This document shows positions 35,884 through 46,499 of a stretch of 64,000 nucleotides of DNA, in pieces. The stretch is taken from contig NZ_JAOWLA010000002.1 of assembly GCF_025751575.1 (NCBI RefSeq), positions 124,001 to 188,000 of the forward strand, in the 5' to 3' direction. The notes below the pieces were generated by a model. That model had not been told where the DNA came from, did no database searches, and was given only the letters and a program-made list of their open reading frames with translations. The DNA is from Albidovulum sediminicola (lineage in GTDB: Bacteria; Pseudomonadota; Alphaproteobacteria; Rhodobacterales; Rhodobacteraceae). Both the position numbers and the translations under genes were made by a program. Within the stretch, counting starts at the first letter, position 1. Each line of letters begins with the position of its first letter.

Positions 35884-37458
35884 GTGAAGATCGGGGCAGC
35901 GAGAGAGACCTTCGAAGGCGAGGCGCGGGTGGCGATGACACCCGACAGCGCGATCCAGTTGCAGAAGCTGGGCCATGAATGCTTCATCGAGACCGGCGCG
36001 GGCAAGGCCGCGGGATTTTCGGACGCGGCTTATGAAAAGGCCGGGGTCACGGTCGTGGGCTCTGCCGCCGATCTGTTCGCCGCGGTCGATGTGGTGGCCA
36101 AGGTGCGCCCGCCGAGCGATGCGGAGGCCGTGCAGCTGCGCAAGGGCCAGACGCTGATCTCCTTCTTCTACCCGGCGCAGAACAAGGACCTGCTCGAGAC
36201 CTGCAAGGACAAGGGCGCGAGCGTCATCGCGATGGACATGGTCCCGCGGATCAGCCGCGCGCAGAAGATGGACGCGCTCAGCTCGATGGCCAACATCGCG
36301 GGCTACCGCGCGGTGATCGAGGCGGGCAACAACTTCGGCCGCTTCTTCACCGGCCAGGTGACGGCCGCGGGCAAGGTGCCGCCGGCCAAGGTGCTGATCG
36401 TCGGTGCCGGTGTCGCCGGTCTGGCCGCGATCGGGACGGCGACGTCGCTTGGCGCGATCACGCTGGCCTTCGACGTGCGCCCCGAGGTGGCCGAGCAGAT
36501 CGAGTCGATGGGGGCGGAGTTCGTCTACCTCGACTTCAGCGAGGCTCAGACCGATGGCGCCGCGACGGGCGGCTATGCCGCGCCGTCCAGCCCCGAGTTC
36601 CGCGAAGCGCAGCTGAAGAAGTTCCGCGAGCTTGCGCCCGAGGTGGACATCGTCATTACCACCGCGCTGATCCCGGGCCGCGACGCGCCGGTCCTGTGGA
36701 CCAAGGACATGGTCGAGGCGATGAAGCCCGGATCGGTCATCGTGGACCTTGCGGCCGAGCGCGGCGGTAACTGCGAACTGACCAAGGCCGATCAGAAGAT
36801 CGTCACCGACAACGGCGTGACCATTGTCGGCTACACCGACTTCCCCAGCCGGATGGCCGCGCAGGCCTCGACGCTTTATTCGACCAACATCCGCCACATG
36901 ATGACGGACCTGACGCCCGGCAAGGACGGGGTCATCAACCACAACATGGAAGATGACGTGATCCGGGGCGCGACGGTGACGCATGAGGGCGCGATCACCT
37001 TCCCGCCGCCGCCGCCGAAGGTGCAGGCCATCGCCGCGCAGAAGCCGAAGGAGAAGGCCAAGGAGCCGACGCCGGAGGAACGGCGTGCGGCCGAGGCCGC
37101 TGCTTTCAAGGCGCAGACGCGCAGCCAGTTTGCGCTTTTGGGCGTCGGCGGCGCGCTGATGCTGCTGGTCGGGCATTACGCCCCGGCCAGCTTCCTTCAG
37201 CACTTCATCGTCTTCGTGCTGGCCTGCTTCGTGGGCTTCCAGGTGATCTGGAATGTCTCGCATTCGCTGCACACGCCGCTGATGGCGGTCACGAACGCAA
37301 TCTCGTCGATCATCATCGTCGGCGCGCTTCTCCAGATCGGGTCGGGCTCCTGGCTCGTCGTGGTGCTGGCGGCGCTTTCGGTCTTCATGGCCGGCATCAA
37401 CATCTTTGGTGGCTTCATGGTCACCCGGCGCATGCTCGCCATGTTCCAGAAGTCGTAA
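35884..37458 (+). CDS. pntA: NAD(P) transhydrogenase subunit alpha
   Basis: A 524-residue subunit of the proton-translocating transhydrogenase that drives NADPH formation from NADH. Domain I (NAD binding) spans about 1-380, with [22 protein letters not shown] and the RQD-type loop region. A Pro/Lys/Glu linker (about 380-410) and three to four transmembrane helices follow, so the alpha1 and alpha2 parts are fused as in E. coli, not split as in Rhodospirillum. The start is a GTG with GGGAG five bases upstream. pntB follows 13 bases later. Confidence 0.95.
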   Translation: MKIGAARETFEGEARVAMTPDSAIQLQKLGHECFIETGAGKAAGFSDAAYEKAGVTVVGSAADLFAAVDVVAKVRPPSDAEAVQLRKGQTLISFFYPAQNKDLLETCKDKGASVIAMDMVPRISRAQKMDALSSMANIAGYRAVIEAGNNFGRFFTGQVTAAGKVPPAKVLIVGAGVAGLAAIGTATSLGAITLAFDVRPEVAEQIESMGAEFVYLDFSEAQTDGAATGGYAAPSSPEFREAQLKKFRELAPEVDIVITTALIPGRDAPVLWTKDMVEAMKPGSVIVDLAAERGGNCELTKADQKIVTDNGVTIVGYTDFPSRMAAQASTLYSTNIRHMMTDLTPGKDGVINHNMEDDVIRGATVTHEGAITFPPPPPKVQAIAAQKPKEKAKEPTPEERRAAEAAAFKAQTRSQFALLGVGGALMLLVGHYAPASFLQHFIVFVLACFVGFQVIWNVSHSLHTPLMAVTNAISSIIIVGALLQIGSGSWLVVVLAALSVFMAGINIFGGFMVTRRMLAMFQKS

Positions 37459-37471
37459 GGAGACGGTCGCG

Positions 37472-38917
37472 ATGGAATACGGATTCTCCACGGCCGCCTA
37501 TGTCGTTGCGGCGGTTCTCTTCATCCTCTCGTTGGGAGGGCTTTCGGGCCAGGAAAGCGCCAAGCGCGCGGTCTGGTACGGGATCGTCGGCATGGGCCTT
37601 GCGGTTCTGGCGACCCTCATGGGGCCAGGGCATGGCAACTGGGCGCTGTCTGTCGTCCTGGTGCTGGCGGGCGGCGCCATCGGATGGGTCGTCGCGCAGC
37701 GCGTCCAGATGACGGAAATGCCGCAGCTTGTCGCCGCGATGCACTCGCTGGTCGGTCTGGCCGCCGTCTTCATCGGCTTCAACGCCGAGATCGAGATGGT
37801 GCGCATCGCCGCCCTTCAGGCCGCAGGCGACGCGACCGGGCTTGAGGCGCTGAAGGGCTTTGCCGAAAAGGTCGCCCACAAGACCCCGGCCGAGATCAAC
37901 ATCCTCAAGTTCGAGGTGTTCCTGGGCGTGTTCATCGGGGCCGTGACCTTCACCGGCTCGGTCATCGCCTTCGGCAAGCTGGCGGGCAAGGTGACGTCGA
38001 AGGCGATGAAGCTGCCCGGCGGGCACCTGCTGAACGCGGCGGCGGCGGCGGGCTCGATTGCGCTTCTGGTGATGTATTTCAACGGCGCTGGAAGCTGGAC
38101 GCTGATCCTGATGACGCTTCTGGCGTTCTTCATCGGCTATCACCTGATCATGGGGATCGGCGGCGCGGACATGCCGGTCGTGGTCTCGATGCTGAACAGC
38201 TACTCGGGCTGGGCGGCGGCGGCGATCGGCTTCTCGCTCTCCAACGACCTTCTGATCGTGGTCGGCGCGCTGGTGGGCTCCTCGGGTGCGATCCTGAGCT
38301 ACATCATGTGCAAGGCGATGAACCGCAGCTTCGTCAGCGTGATCCTGGGCGGCTTCGGCAACACGACGGGCCCGGCGATGGAGATCGCGGGCGAACAGAT
38401 CGCCATCGATGCCGATGGCGTGGCGGCGGCGCTGAACGATGCCGACAGCGTGATCATCGTGCCGGGCTACGGCATGGCGGTGGCGCAGGCGCAGCAGTCC
38501 GTCAGCGAACTGACCCGCAAGCTGCGCGCCAAGGGCAAGGAGGTTCGCTTTGCCATCCATCCCGTCGCAGGGCGCTTGCCGGGCCACATGAACGTGCTTC
38601 TGGCCGAGGCGAAGGTGCCCTACGACATCGTGCTTGAGATGGACGAGATCAACGAGGACTTCCCCGACACCGACGTGGTGATCGTCATCGGTTCGAACGA
38701 CATCGTGAATCCCGCCGCGCAGGAGGATCCCAACTCCCCCATCGCCGGGATGCCGGTGCTGGAGGTCTGGCGGGCCAAGCAGGTGTTCGTCTCCAAGCGC
38801 GGGCAGGGGACGGGCTACTCGGGTATCGAGAACCCGCTCTTCTACAAGGAAAACACGCGCATGTTCTACGGCGACGCGAAGAAGAGCCTCGACCACCTTC
38901 TCCCGATGATCGAGTGA
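37472..38917 (+). CDS. pntB: NAD(P) transhydrogenase subunit beta
   Basis: A 481-residue subunit with about eight or nine membrane helices (domain II, residues about 1-290) and the cytosolic NADP-binding domain III. Domain III carries [15 protein letters not shown] and the C-terminal [25 protein letters not shown] loops. It forms the proton channel with PntA. AAGGAGA precedes the ATG. A strong terminator follows 30 bases after the stop, ending the pntAB operon. Confidence 0.96.
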   Translation: MEYGFSTAAYVVAAVLFILSLGGLSGQESAKRAVWYGIVGMGLAVLATLMGPGHGNWALSVVLVLAGGAIGWVVAQRVQMTEMPQLVAAMHSLVGLAAVFIGFNAEIEMVRIAALQAAGDATGLEALKGFAEKVAHKTPAEINILKFEVFLGVFIGAVTFTGSVIAFGKLAGKVTSKAMKLPGGHLLNAAAAAGSIALLVMYFNGAGSWTLILMTLLAFFIGYHLIMGIGGADMPVVVSMLNSYSGWAAAAIGFSLSNDLLIVVGALVGSSGAILSYIMCKAMNRSFVSVILGGFGNTTGPAMEIAGEQIAIDADGVAAALNDADSVIIVPGYGMAVAQAQQSVSELTRKLRAKGKEVRFAIHPVAGRLPGHMNVLLAEAKVPYDIVLEMDEINEDFPDTDVVIVIGSNDIVNPAAQEDPNSPIAGMPVLEVWRAKQVFVSKRGQGTGYSGIENPLFYKENTRMFYGDAKKSLDHLLPMIE

Positions 38918-38946
38918 GAAGCTTCGTCCTTTGAGCAAAAATTGAG

Positions 38947-38973
38947 CGCCCCGCCCCACGGCGGGGCGTTTTT
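38947..38973 (+). terminator. Rho-independent terminator of pntAB
   Basis: A perfect 9-bp stem CGCCCCGCC/GGCGGGGCG with a CCAC loop followed by five T residues, 30 bases after the pntB stop. A canonical intrinsic terminator. Confidence 0.93.
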
Positions 38974-39084
38974 CATGACGGGCCGTTGCAGAAAAGCAAG
39001 TATACCTGCGTGTGCCTGTCGGCCATGCCTGCCGGGGCTGGATCGGCGGCACGGAGGCGTTATGCCGGTGCCATCCAACGGGGC

Positions 39085-40368
39085 ATGACCATGATCGACG
39101 ACCACCCCTTGCGCTACGCGCTCGTGAACGAACTGCATGCGCGGCCCTTCCCCTCGCTGGAGGTGCCCTGCCAGGCGGTCTATGTGGCCGTGAAGGAACC
39201 GCAGGCCGCGCATAACCGCGATCGCGATGCGGACCGCGCGCATCTTCTTGCGCTCTTGGAACGCCACGGCGCCCCCCATCCGCAGCCCGGCGCCACCCAT
39301 CATGCCGCGCGCATCGGCAAGCACGACCTGAAGTGGGAAAGCCACACGGAATTCGTGACCTATTCGGCGTTTTCCAAGGGGCTTTCGGCGCATGCCTTCG
39401 ATCCCCGCGCGGCCGAGGTCTTTCCCGCCGACTGGCTCGCGCAGGCGCCCGGGCGCCGCCTCGCCTCGGTCCTCGTCCGGGTCGAGGAACTGCCTGAGGA
39501 CCTGGAGAGCGTGAAGGCGCGGATCGAGGACTGGTTCGTGCCCGAAAGCCTGGCCTGTTCCTGGGTCCTGGACGAAGCGGCGATCATCGTCGGCGACTTC
39601 CAGATCGACCCGGCGGGTCACATGCGCTTCGCGGTCTTCGTACGCCGTGGCGCCGGCGCCCGGCGCGTGGGCCGGATCGTCCAGCGCCTGTGCGAGATCG
39701 AGACCTACCGCGCCATGTCGATGTTGGGGCTGGGTCGCGCGCGCGAACTCAACGGCCAGCTGAACGCTCTGGACCCGCAGTTGTCGCGGCTGGTCGCGAC
39801 CATGGCCGACGAAACCCGCCCGGCCGAGGAGACGCTCCGGGAGCTGCTCGAAATCTCCGCCGGTCTCGAAAACCTGGCGGTCCGGCATTCCTTCCGCTTC
39901 GGCGCCACGGGTGCCTACGAGGCGATCGTGAACCAGCGCGTTCAGATCCTGCGCGAGGCCCGCTTCAATGGCCGCCAGACCTTCGCCGAGTTCATGATGC
40001 GCCGGTACGATCCGGCCATGCGCACGGTCAAGTCGGCCGAGCGGCGGCTTGCCGAGATGGCCGAGCGGGCGGAGAGGGCCGGGGAATTGCTTCGGACCCG
40101 TGTCGATGTCGAACGCTCCGCCCAGAACCAGAAACTTCTGGAAAGCATGGACCGGCGCGCCGATCTGGCGCTGAGGCTCCAGCACACGGTCGAGGGACTG
40201 TCGGTGGTGGCGATCAGCTACTACGCGGTGAACCTCGCGGCCTATGCCGCCTACCCGATCAGCGAGCCGCTGGGCATCTCCAAGGGGATGATGACCGCGG
40301 CGCTGACGCCTGCGGTCATGGTGCTGGTTTGGCTGTTGGTGCGGCGCATCCGGCGTTCGATGCACTAA
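39085..40368 (+). CDS. DUF3422 family membrane-anchored protein
   Basis: A 427-residue protein starting DDHPLRYALVNELHARPFP, the typical opening of DUF3422 proteins. A soluble N-terminal region is followed by a helical, probably coiled-coil stretch (about 220-365) and two C-terminal transmembrane helices (about 370-420). The family is widespread in alpha- and betaproteobacteria and uncharacterised. The ATG at 39085 was preferred over a longer frame that starts in the terminator region. Confidence 0.85.
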   Translation: MTMIDDHPLRYALVNELHARPFPSLEVPCQAVYVAVKEPQAAHNRDRDADRAHLLALLERHGAPHPQPGATHHAARIGKHDLKWESHTEFVTYSAFSKGLSAHAFDPRAAEVFPADWLAQAPGRRLASVLVRVEELPEDLESVKARIEDWFVPESLACSWVLDEAAIIVGDFQIDPAGHMRFAVFVRRGAGARRVGRIVQRLCEIETYRAMSMLGLGRARELNGQLNALDPQLSRLVATMADETRPAEETLRELLEISAGLENLAVRHSFRFGATGAYEAIVNQRVQILREARFNGRQTFAEFMMRRYDPAMRTVKSAERRLAEMAERAERAGELLRTRVDVERSAQNQKLLESMDRRADLALRLQHTVEGLSVVAISYYAVNLAAYAAYPISEPLGISKGMMTAALTPAVMVLVWLLVRRIRRSMH

Positions 40369-40390
40369 GGGGCGGGACCAGCCCGCCCCG

Positions 40391-41446
40391 TCACTCCGCC
40401 GGTTGCAGGCGCGGGGCGGCGCGGAGGTTCAAGGCCGCGTTTGTCGCCAGGGCGCCCGCGGCCATCGCCGCCAGCGCCAGGATCGTGGCCACCGACAGCG
40501 TCGGCACACCCGCAAGGCCCGCGCCCAGCGTGCAGCCGCCGGCGAGCACGCCGCCGACCCCCATCAGGAGGGCGCCGGCCATATAGCGCCCGGTCTCGCG
40601 CGGGGAGACGAAGCTATGCCACCGGAAGCGCCCCGCAAGGAGGGACAGGGCCGCCGCGCCCGCCAGCACACCGCCGATCAGGCCGGTGCCAAAGCCCGCC
40701 GGGATCGAACTTGCCGCGATGGTCCAGAACAGCGTCTCGGACGCCGGCGCGGTGAAGGACAGGCTCTCAAAGGCGATCGGATCGAATTCGTCGAAAAGGA
40801 CCAGCCCGGTGCCGATCCAGGCGATGGGGACCAGCGCCCCGATCAGCGCCCCGCCCAGCAGCGGCGCGCCCTCGTTCCTCGAGCGCAGGGCATAGCCTGC
40901 GGTGACCGCGACGATCAGCGCCGACCAGACGGCCGCGCCGCCCGGCAGCGCGGCCAGCGATACGCCATCGCCCAAGGTGATCGTGTAGGCGCCAAGCGCC
41001 TCGCGCAGGGGGGACAGGATGCCCTTGATGGTCGCGTGGGCCACGATCGCGAAGACCACAAGCACCGTCAGCGCCCGCAGGTTCCCGGTGCCCGCAAGGA
41101 CTGTCAGGCGCGATGCGCAGCCGCGCGTCAGCACCATTCCCGCGCCGAAGAGAAGCCCGCCCACCAGGATCGAGAGGATCGGCAGGTCCGTGGCCATGAA
41201 GCGATGGTCGCCGAACTCGATCCAGCCAAGCGCAGCGGCGCCCTGCGTTCCCGCGACCGCCACGGCCAGCGCCATCAGCCAGACGCCAAGGGCCGCGCGC
41301 CGCTCCCCCTCAGGCCCGACAAGGTCGCGGCGCAGGCAAAAGCGTGTGGCCTCGGCCAAGGCGCCGAAGGCGAGTCCGACGAGCAGGCCGAAGATGACAG
41401 ACACCTCGCGCGGGCCAAGCGTCTCGAACCCAAGTGACTCGAACAT
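40391..41446 (-). CDS. YeeE/YedE family sulfur (thiosulfate) transporter
   Basis: A 351-residue inner-membrane protein with nine to ten helices. It holds the family's conserved cysteine motifs: RFCLRRDL near the N-terminus, TRGCASRLT in the middle and AGGCTLGAGLAG near the C-terminus. YeeE/TsuA members import thiosulfate by sulfur relay through these cysteines. No partner TusA-like gene is adjacent. Divergent from nothing close: about 220 bases lie upstream before the dpp operon end. Confidence 0.88.
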   Translation of the reverse strand: MFESLGFETLGPREVSVIFGLLVGLAFGALAEATRFCLRRDLVGPEGERRAALGVWLMALAVAVAGTQGAAALGWIEFGDHRFMATDLPILSILVGGLLFGAGMVLTRGCASRLTVLAGTGNLRALTVLVVFAIVAHATIKGILSPLREALGAYTITLGDGVSLAALPGGAAVWSALIVAVTAGYALRSRNEGAPLLGGALIGALVPIAWIGTGLVLFDEFDPIAFESLSFTAPASETLFWTIAASSIPAGFGTGLIGGVLAGAAALSLLAGRFRWHSFVSPRETGRYMAGALLMGVGGVLAGGCTLGAGLAGVPTLSVATILALAAMAAGALATNAALNLRAAPRLQPAE

Positions 41447-41659
41447 CTGAACATCTCCGCATATGGGAATTTGTTCTCAGATAGCGCGAGTCGCAGGCGT
41501 GATAAACTATGCCGGCAGTGGGGCGAGCCGGGAGAAACGGAACATTTTCCCGGTTTCACGGGATTTGTGCGCATCAGCGCTGCCTGGGTTCGCCCTATGC
41601 GGAACAGTGGTTCCGTTGACGGGGCGGCCCAAGCGATACCGTCCTTATTTTTGGTCGCG

Positions 41660-41680
41660 CAGGGGGCTCAACGCCCCCTG
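41660..41680 (-). terminator. Hairpin at the end of the peptide transporter operon
   Basis: An 8-bp stem CAGGGGGC/GCCCCCTG with a 5-nt loop spans the stop codon of the last permease gene. No T run follows directly on the minus strand, so termination is possible but not certain. Confidence 0.35.
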
Positions 41681-42606
41681 ATCCGCGGGTCGAGGGCGTC
41701 GCGCAGACCGTCGCCGATATAGTTCACCGACAGCACGGTGAGCGAGATCGCCACCCCCGGCAGGATCACGCGTAGAGGGTAGAGCTGCATCTGATCGACA
41801 GCGTCGAACAGGATCCGCCCCCAGGTCGGGAAATCGGGCGGGAAGCCGAGGCCCAGAAACGAGAGCGCGGATTCGGTGATGATCGCGTTGGCGATCCCCA
41901 GTGTCGCGGAGACCATGATCGGGCTCATCACGTTGGGCAGGACATGGCGCAGCACCATGCGGCGCGACGGCGTGCCGATCGAGCGCGCGGCCAGCACATA
42001 CTCCCGCTCCTTCAGCGCCAGAACCTCGCCCCGGACGATGCGGGCGGTCTGCATCCAGCTGGTCACGCCGATGGCAAAGACGATCAGGAGGAAGATCCCC
42101 GCCTCGGTCCCGAAGCGCTGTGAGAGCGGTTCGCGGAAAAGGGTCACCATCAGAAGCAGCAGCGGCAGCAGCGGCAGCGACAGGAAGAGGTCGGTCGCGG
42201 ACATCAGGATTCCGTCGAGCCGCCGGAAGAACCCGGCCAGAACCCCGATCAGCGTGCCGAGGAAGAGCGACAGCAGCATCGCCGTCAGCCCCACCGCGAT
42301 GGAGACCTTGCCCCCCGCCATCACCCGCGCCAGCATATCGCGGCCCAGCTGGTCAGTCCCGAAGGGATGCGCAAGGCTCGGCCCCTGGTTCCTGAGCTTC
42401 AGCATCTGGACCGGGTTCGGGTCCACATAGGTCGGATCGATCCCCCAAAGGAACGGGCCGAGCGCCACCCCGAAAAGGATCAGCGCGAAGATGATCAGGC
42501 CGATCAGCGCGCCCTTGTGGGTCTTGAACTGGTCCCAGACATCCCACCACTGGTTGCGGGGTGGCCTCAGCGCGGCATCGACTTTGGCGGCGGGCAGATC
42601 AGTCAT
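41668..42606 (-). CDS. Peptide/nickel ABC transporter permease (DppC/OppC type)
   Basis: A 312-residue permease with an N-terminal cytosolic segment (about 1-30), six membrane helices and the permease EAA-like loop AARSIGTPSRRMVLRHVLPNV. The opening HPFGTDQLGRDMLARVMAGG is typical of OppC/DppC. Its start at 42606 overlaps the DppB gene by 8 bases. It pairs with the upstream permease to form the channel. Confidence 0.93.
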   Translation of the reverse strand: MTDLPAAKVDAALRPPRNQWWDVWDQFKTHKGALIGLIIFALILFGVALGPFLWGIDPTYVDPNPVQMLKLRNQGPSLAHPFGTDQLGRDMLARVMAGGKVSIAVGLTAMLLSLFLGTLIGVLAGFFRRLDGILMSATDLFLSLPLLPLLLLMVTLFREPLSQRFGTEAGIFLLIVFAIGVTSWMQTARIVRGEVLALKEREYVLAARSIGTPSRRMVLRHVLPNVMSPIMVSATLGIANAIITESALSFLGLGFPPDFPTWGRILFDAVDQMQLYPLRVILPGVAISLTVLSVNYIGDGLRDALDPRIRGR

Positions 42607-43606
42607 AGCGGATCCTCGGGTCCAGAACGCCGTAGAGGACATCGGCGATCAGGTTGAAGAGCACGGTCAGCGCCGCGAAGATGAAGGTCAGCGTCTGCAC
42701 CATCGGCAGGTCGTTGGCATAGATCGCCGTGATCAGAAGCTGGCCGAGCCCGTTCACCTTGAACACCTGCTCGGTGATGATCGCGCCGCCGAAGATCGTG
42801 GGGATGCCGAGCGCGATCACCGTCACGACCGGGATAAGCGAGTTGCGCAGGACGTGCTTCAGCACCACGACCTTCTCGCTCATCCCCTTGGCGCGGGCGG
42901 TGCGGACGTAATCCTGCCCGAGGTTGTCGAGCATCGAGGCGCGCATGAAGCGGCTGATCTGGCTGGCGTTGAACAGCGCCAGCACCGTCACCGGCATGAT
43001 CATCTGGCGCACCTGCTTCCAGAAGCTCGCCCAGTCGTTGACCTTCAGCGTGGTGTCATAGATCGAAGGGAACCAGTGCAGGTTGACCGCGAAGACGATG
43101 ATCAGCACGACGCCGGTAAAGAAGGTCGGCACCGAAAAGCCGATCATCGACACGAAGGTCCCGATCTGGTCGAACCAGGAATACTGCTTGTAGGCAGAGA
43201 TGATGCCAATGGGCAGCGCGATGATCACGCCGACCACATAGGCCAGCCCCACGACCCAGAGCGTCTGCGGGAGGCGCTGCCAGATCACGTCCATCGCGGG
43301 CGAACGGAACTGCCAGGAGATGATCCTTTGCCCGCCCTCGGCGAAGCTTGTCCCGAAGAGCACGTCGAAGGTGTGCAGCGGCTCGGTCCAGAAGAACTGC
43401 TTAAGCCAAAGTACATAGCGCACCCCGGCCGGCTGATCGAGGCCAAGCGCCGTGCGCATCTTTTCGCGCACCTCCGGCGGGATCGTCAGCGGCTGGTCCG
43501 CCAGCGGATCGCCGGGCGCCAGGTCAAGCAGCATGAAGATGACGAAACTGATGAACAGAAGCGTCGGGATTGCGATGAGCAAACGTCTGAGCGTGTAGGT
43601 CAGCAT
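42599..43606 (-). CDS. Peptide/nickel ABC transporter permease (DppB/OppB type)
   Basis: A 335-residue permease beginning MLTYTLRRLLIAIPTLLFISF and ending in the GVLDPRIRYD tail typical of OppB/DppB. It has six helices, and the EAA-like loop is YVRTARAKGMSEKVVVLKHVLRN. It forms the heterodimeric channel with the next gene. It lies 76 bases after the binding-protein gene. Confidence 0.93.
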   Translation of the reverse strand: MLTYTLRRLLIAIPTLLFISFVIFMLLDLAPGDPLADQPLTIPPEVREKMRTALGLDQPAGVRYVLWLKQFFWTEPLHTFDVLFGTSFAEGGQRIISWQFRSPAMDVIWQRLPQTLWVVGLAYVVGVIIALPIGIISAYKQYSWFDQIGTFVSMIGFSVPTFFTGVVLIIVFAVNLHWFPSIYDTTLKVNDWASFWKQVRQMIMPVTVLALFNASQISRFMRASMLDNLGQDYVRTARAKGMSEKVVVLKHVLRNSLIPVVTVIALGIPTIFGGAIITEQVFKVNGLGQLLITAIYANDLPMVQTLTFIFAALTVLFNLIADVLYGVLDPRIRYD

Positions 43607-43682
43607 CGGCGTCTCTGTTCAGCGGTCTCGAAAGGAAAAGGGCGGCCCCGGACACGCAGGCCCGGCGCCGCCCGGCGTCAGA

Positions 43683-45386
43683 TCACTTCATCCGGTACCA
43701 GTCGGCCGCGTTCCACAGCTCGCTGTCCCAGGTGTTGAGGATCACGCCGCCCAGCGTGTTCGACCGCGCCGAGACCCGGCCGCGATCGACAAGGGCCACG
43801 ACGGTGTAGCTGTCCTTGGTCAGCATGTCGTTGAGACGCTTGGCGATCTCGCCGCGCTTCTCCAGGTCGCCGGTGCGGCCCAGTTCGGCCAGCAGTTCGT
43901 CATAGGCCGGGTCGCAATAGCGGTTGATGTTCTCACCCTGCCATTGCTTCTCGGGCGTCGGGGCCTTGTCGCAGCCGTACTGGCCAAGATAGGGCTCGGG
44001 ATCGGTGCCGTCGAAGTTGTTGGCATACATCTCCACGTCCGCGTAGAACTTCTGGAACGTGTCGGGCGAGCCCGGATCGCCGCCGAAGTAGACCGAGGCG
44101 TCGATGTTCTTCAGTTCGGTCTCGACCCCGATTTCCGACCACCACTGCTTGATCAGCGCCTGGAAGTCCTGACGGACGGCGTTGGTCGAGGTCTGGTAGA
44201 GGATGTGCAGCTTCTTGCCGTCCTTGTCGCGGACGCCGTCGCCGTCGGTGTCGGTCCAGCCGGCCTCTTCCAGAAGCGCCTTGGCGCCCTCGACGTCCTG
44301 CGCGATGCAGTCGGTGTTGTCGGAGGCGTAAAGCTCCGGCGCGGGCACCAGGTTGCAGGTCGGGCGGCCAGCCTGGCCGTAGCCGACCTCGACCAGCAGA
44401 TTGCGGTCGATCGCCATCGACAGCGCCTTGCGCACACGCAGGTCGCTGAGGAACGGGTGCGGGTGCTTGGCGGTGGCGCGCTCGCCCTCGGGCAGGTCGG
44501 GCGAGGGGTCGGTCATGTTCATCTCGATCCGCTCGACCAGCGTGCCGAAGGCCGACAGCGCCTCGCCCTTGCCGGCGGCGGCCATCCCCGCAAGGACATC
44601 CGGCGCAAGCTGGAGGTTCCAGGCGTAATCGAATTCGCCGGTCTCAAGCACCGCGCGGCCCGCGGCCGCCGCGTCGCCGCCGCCCTTGAAGGTCAGCGTG
44701 GCGAAGGCCGGCTTGGCCGGATCGCGGTAGTTCGGGTTGGCTTCCATCTGGATCACGTCGTTCGGCTTGAACTCCACGACGTGGAAGGGGCCGGTCCCGA
44801 TCGGGCCGAAGTTGGCGTCGGTGCATTCCGGGGCCTTGGCGCCCAGGCAGTTTTCGAACTGCGCCTTCTGCAGGATCGGCGACTGGCCGCCCATGAACGG
44901 GCCATAGGGGTTGGGCTTGGGTTCCTTGAAGGTCACCTTGACCGTCAGGTCATCCATCGCCTCGACCTTGTCGACGCCATCGAATTTCGCCAGCTGCGCG
45001 CAGCCGCCTTCGGGATGCATGCAGTATTCCGCCGTGAAGACGACGTCCGCCGAGGTCACGGGGCTGCCGTCCGACCACAGCAGGCCCGATTTCAGCTTCC
45101 AGGTGATCGAGGTCAGGTCCTCGGATACGCCGCCGTTGCCGACCGTCGGGATTTCCTCGGCGAGGTAGGGCACCAGGTTGCCCTTCTCGTCGTAGCGACC
45201 GAGCGGCTCGATCACGAGCGAGGCGCTTTCGATGTCCTTGGTGCCGGACGACAGGTAGGGGTTCAGGATCGAGGGAGCTTGCCAGTAAATGATGTTGACG
45301 TGGCCGTCGGCGCCGCGCTCGGCGAAGGCCGCGGGGGCCAGCGCCAGACCGGCCGCCGCGCCCAGAAGGGCTGTCTTAAGTTTCAT
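43683..45386 (-). CDS. Peptide ABC transporter substrate-binding protein
   Basis: A 567-residue periplasmic binding protein of SBP family 5. A signal peptide (about 1-22, ALLGAAAGLALAPAAFA) is followed by WQAPSILNPYLSSGTKD and LTSITWKLKSGLLWSDGSPVTSADVVFTAEYC, the family 5 entry motif. An internal segment resembles an EF-hand-like acidic loop (DTDGDGVRDKDGK), which may bind calcium. Its ribosome binding site AAGGAG lies inside the end of the preceding ATPase gene. Ligand unknown, probably oligopeptides. Confidence 0.92.
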   Translation of the reverse strand: MKLKTALLGAAAGLALAPAAFAERGADGHVNIIYWQAPSILNPYLSSGTKDIESASLVIEPLGRYDEKGNLVPYLAEEIPTVGNGGVSEDLTSITWKLKSGLLWSDGSPVTSADVVFTAEYCMHPEGGCAQLAKFDGVDKVEAMDDLTVKVTFKEPKPNPYGPFMGGQSPILQKAQFENCLGAKAPECTDANFGPIGTGPFHVVEFKPNDVIQMEANPNYRDPAKPAFATLTFKGGGDAAAAGRAVLETGEFDYAWNLQLAPDVLAGMAAAGKGEALSAFGTLVERIEMNMTDPSPDLPEGERATAKHPHPFLSDLRVRKALSMAIDRNLLVEVGYGQAGRPTCNLVPAPELYASDNTDCIAQDVEGAKALLEEAGWTDTDGDGVRDKDGKKLHILYQTSTNAVRQDFQALIKQWWSEIGVETELKNIDASVYFGGDPGSPDTFQKFYADVEMYANNFDGTDPEPYLGQYGCDKAPTPEKQWQGENINRYCDPAYDELLAELGRTGDLEKRGEIAKRLNDMLTKDSYTVVALVDRGRVSARSNTLGGVILNTWDSELWNAADWYRMK

Positions 45387-45387
45387 G

Positions 45388-46449
45388 TCATACTCCTTGT
45401 TGGGTGCTCGTAAATGCCTCTGGCGCCCCGGTTCGGCCGGCGGTCGTCGTGTCTTCGTAAAGGTGGCAGGCGGTGTAGCGGCCGGGCTCGACCTCCCGGA
45501 ACGGGGGTTTCACGGCGCGGCAGATGTCCATGACCTTAGGGCAGCGGGTGCAGAAGTTGCAGCCCTTGGGCGGATTGGCGGGTGAGGGCACGTCGCCGGT
45601 CAGGATGATCCGCTTGCGCACGGTCTCGATCTCCGGGTCGGGTTCGGGCACGGCGGAGAGGAGCGCCTGCGTGTAGGGGTGCATGGGGCGTTCGTAAAGC
45701 GCGTCACGCGGGGCAAGCTCCACGATCCGGCCCAGATACATGACCGCGACCCGGTCGGCGATATGGCGCACCATCGACAGGTCATGGCTGATGAACAGGT
45801 AGGTCAGGTTCATCCGGTCCTGCAGATCCTCCAGCAGGTTGACGACCTGCGCCTGGATCGACACGTCGAGCGCCGCGATCGGTTCGTCGCAGACGATGAA
45901 CTTGGGATTGAGCGCCAGTGCCCGCGCGATCCCGATGCGCTGGCGCTGACCGCCGGAAAACTCGTGCGGATAGCGGTTGGCGAAGTTGCGGTTCAACCCG
46001 ACGGCGTCCATCAACTCGTAGATGCGATTGAGCTTCTCGGCCTTGGACAGGCGGCTGTGCTCATCCAGCGGTTCGCCGATGATCGCTGCGACGGTCATGC
46101 GCGGGTTGAGGCTCGCCTGCGGGTCCTGGAACACCATCTGCATCGCGGGACGCAACTTGCGCAGCGTCTCGCTGTCTGTCTCGGTGATGTCGGTCCCGTC
46201 AATGCGGATTGACCCGGCGGTGGGGTCGTAAAGGCGCAGGATCACGCGGCCACAGGTCGACTTCCCGCAGCCGGATTCCCCGACAAGGCCCAGCGTCTCG
46301 CCCTCGTAGATGTCGAAGCTGACATCGTCCACGGCCTTCACGTCACCGACCTTGCGGCGCAGGATGCCCGCCGTGATCGGGAAGTACATCTTCAGGCCCT
46401 TGACCTCGACCAGCTTGCGGCGGGCGGCAGGGGCGGGTCGGTCAAGCAT
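45388..46449 (-). CDS. Peptide ABC transporter ATPase (DppF/OppF type)
   Basis: A 353-residue ATPase with Walker [10 protein letters not shown], signature [15 protein letters not shown], Walker [13 protein letters not shown] and the H-loop ISHDLS. The C-terminal oligopeptide domain carries a cysteine cluster (CNFCTRCP...C) that in this family can hold a metal or FeS site. The ATG at 46449 has GGAGG upstream, which is better than a TTG at 46470. Confidence 0.93.
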   Translation of the reverse strand: MLDRPAPAARRKLVEVKGLKMYFPITAGILRRKVGDVKAVDDVSFDIYEGETLGLVGESGCGKSTCGRVILRLYDPTAGSIRIDGTDITETDSETLRKLRPAMQMVFQDPQASLNPRMTVAAIIGEPLDEHSRLSKAEKLNRIYELMDAVGLNRNFANRYPHEFSGGQRQRIGIARALALNPKFIVCDEPIAALDVSIQAQVVNLLEDLQDRMNLTYLFISHDLSMVRHIADRVAVMYLGRIVELAPRDALYERPMHPYTQALLSAVPEPDPEIETVRKRIILTGDVPSPANPPKGCNFCTRCPKVMDICRAVKPPFREVEPGRYTACHLYEDTTTAGRTGAPEAFTSTQQGV

Positions 46450-46499
46450 GGCGCAAACCTCCGTCCCCAAGGGCCGATCGGGGGCGCATTGCGTTGCGG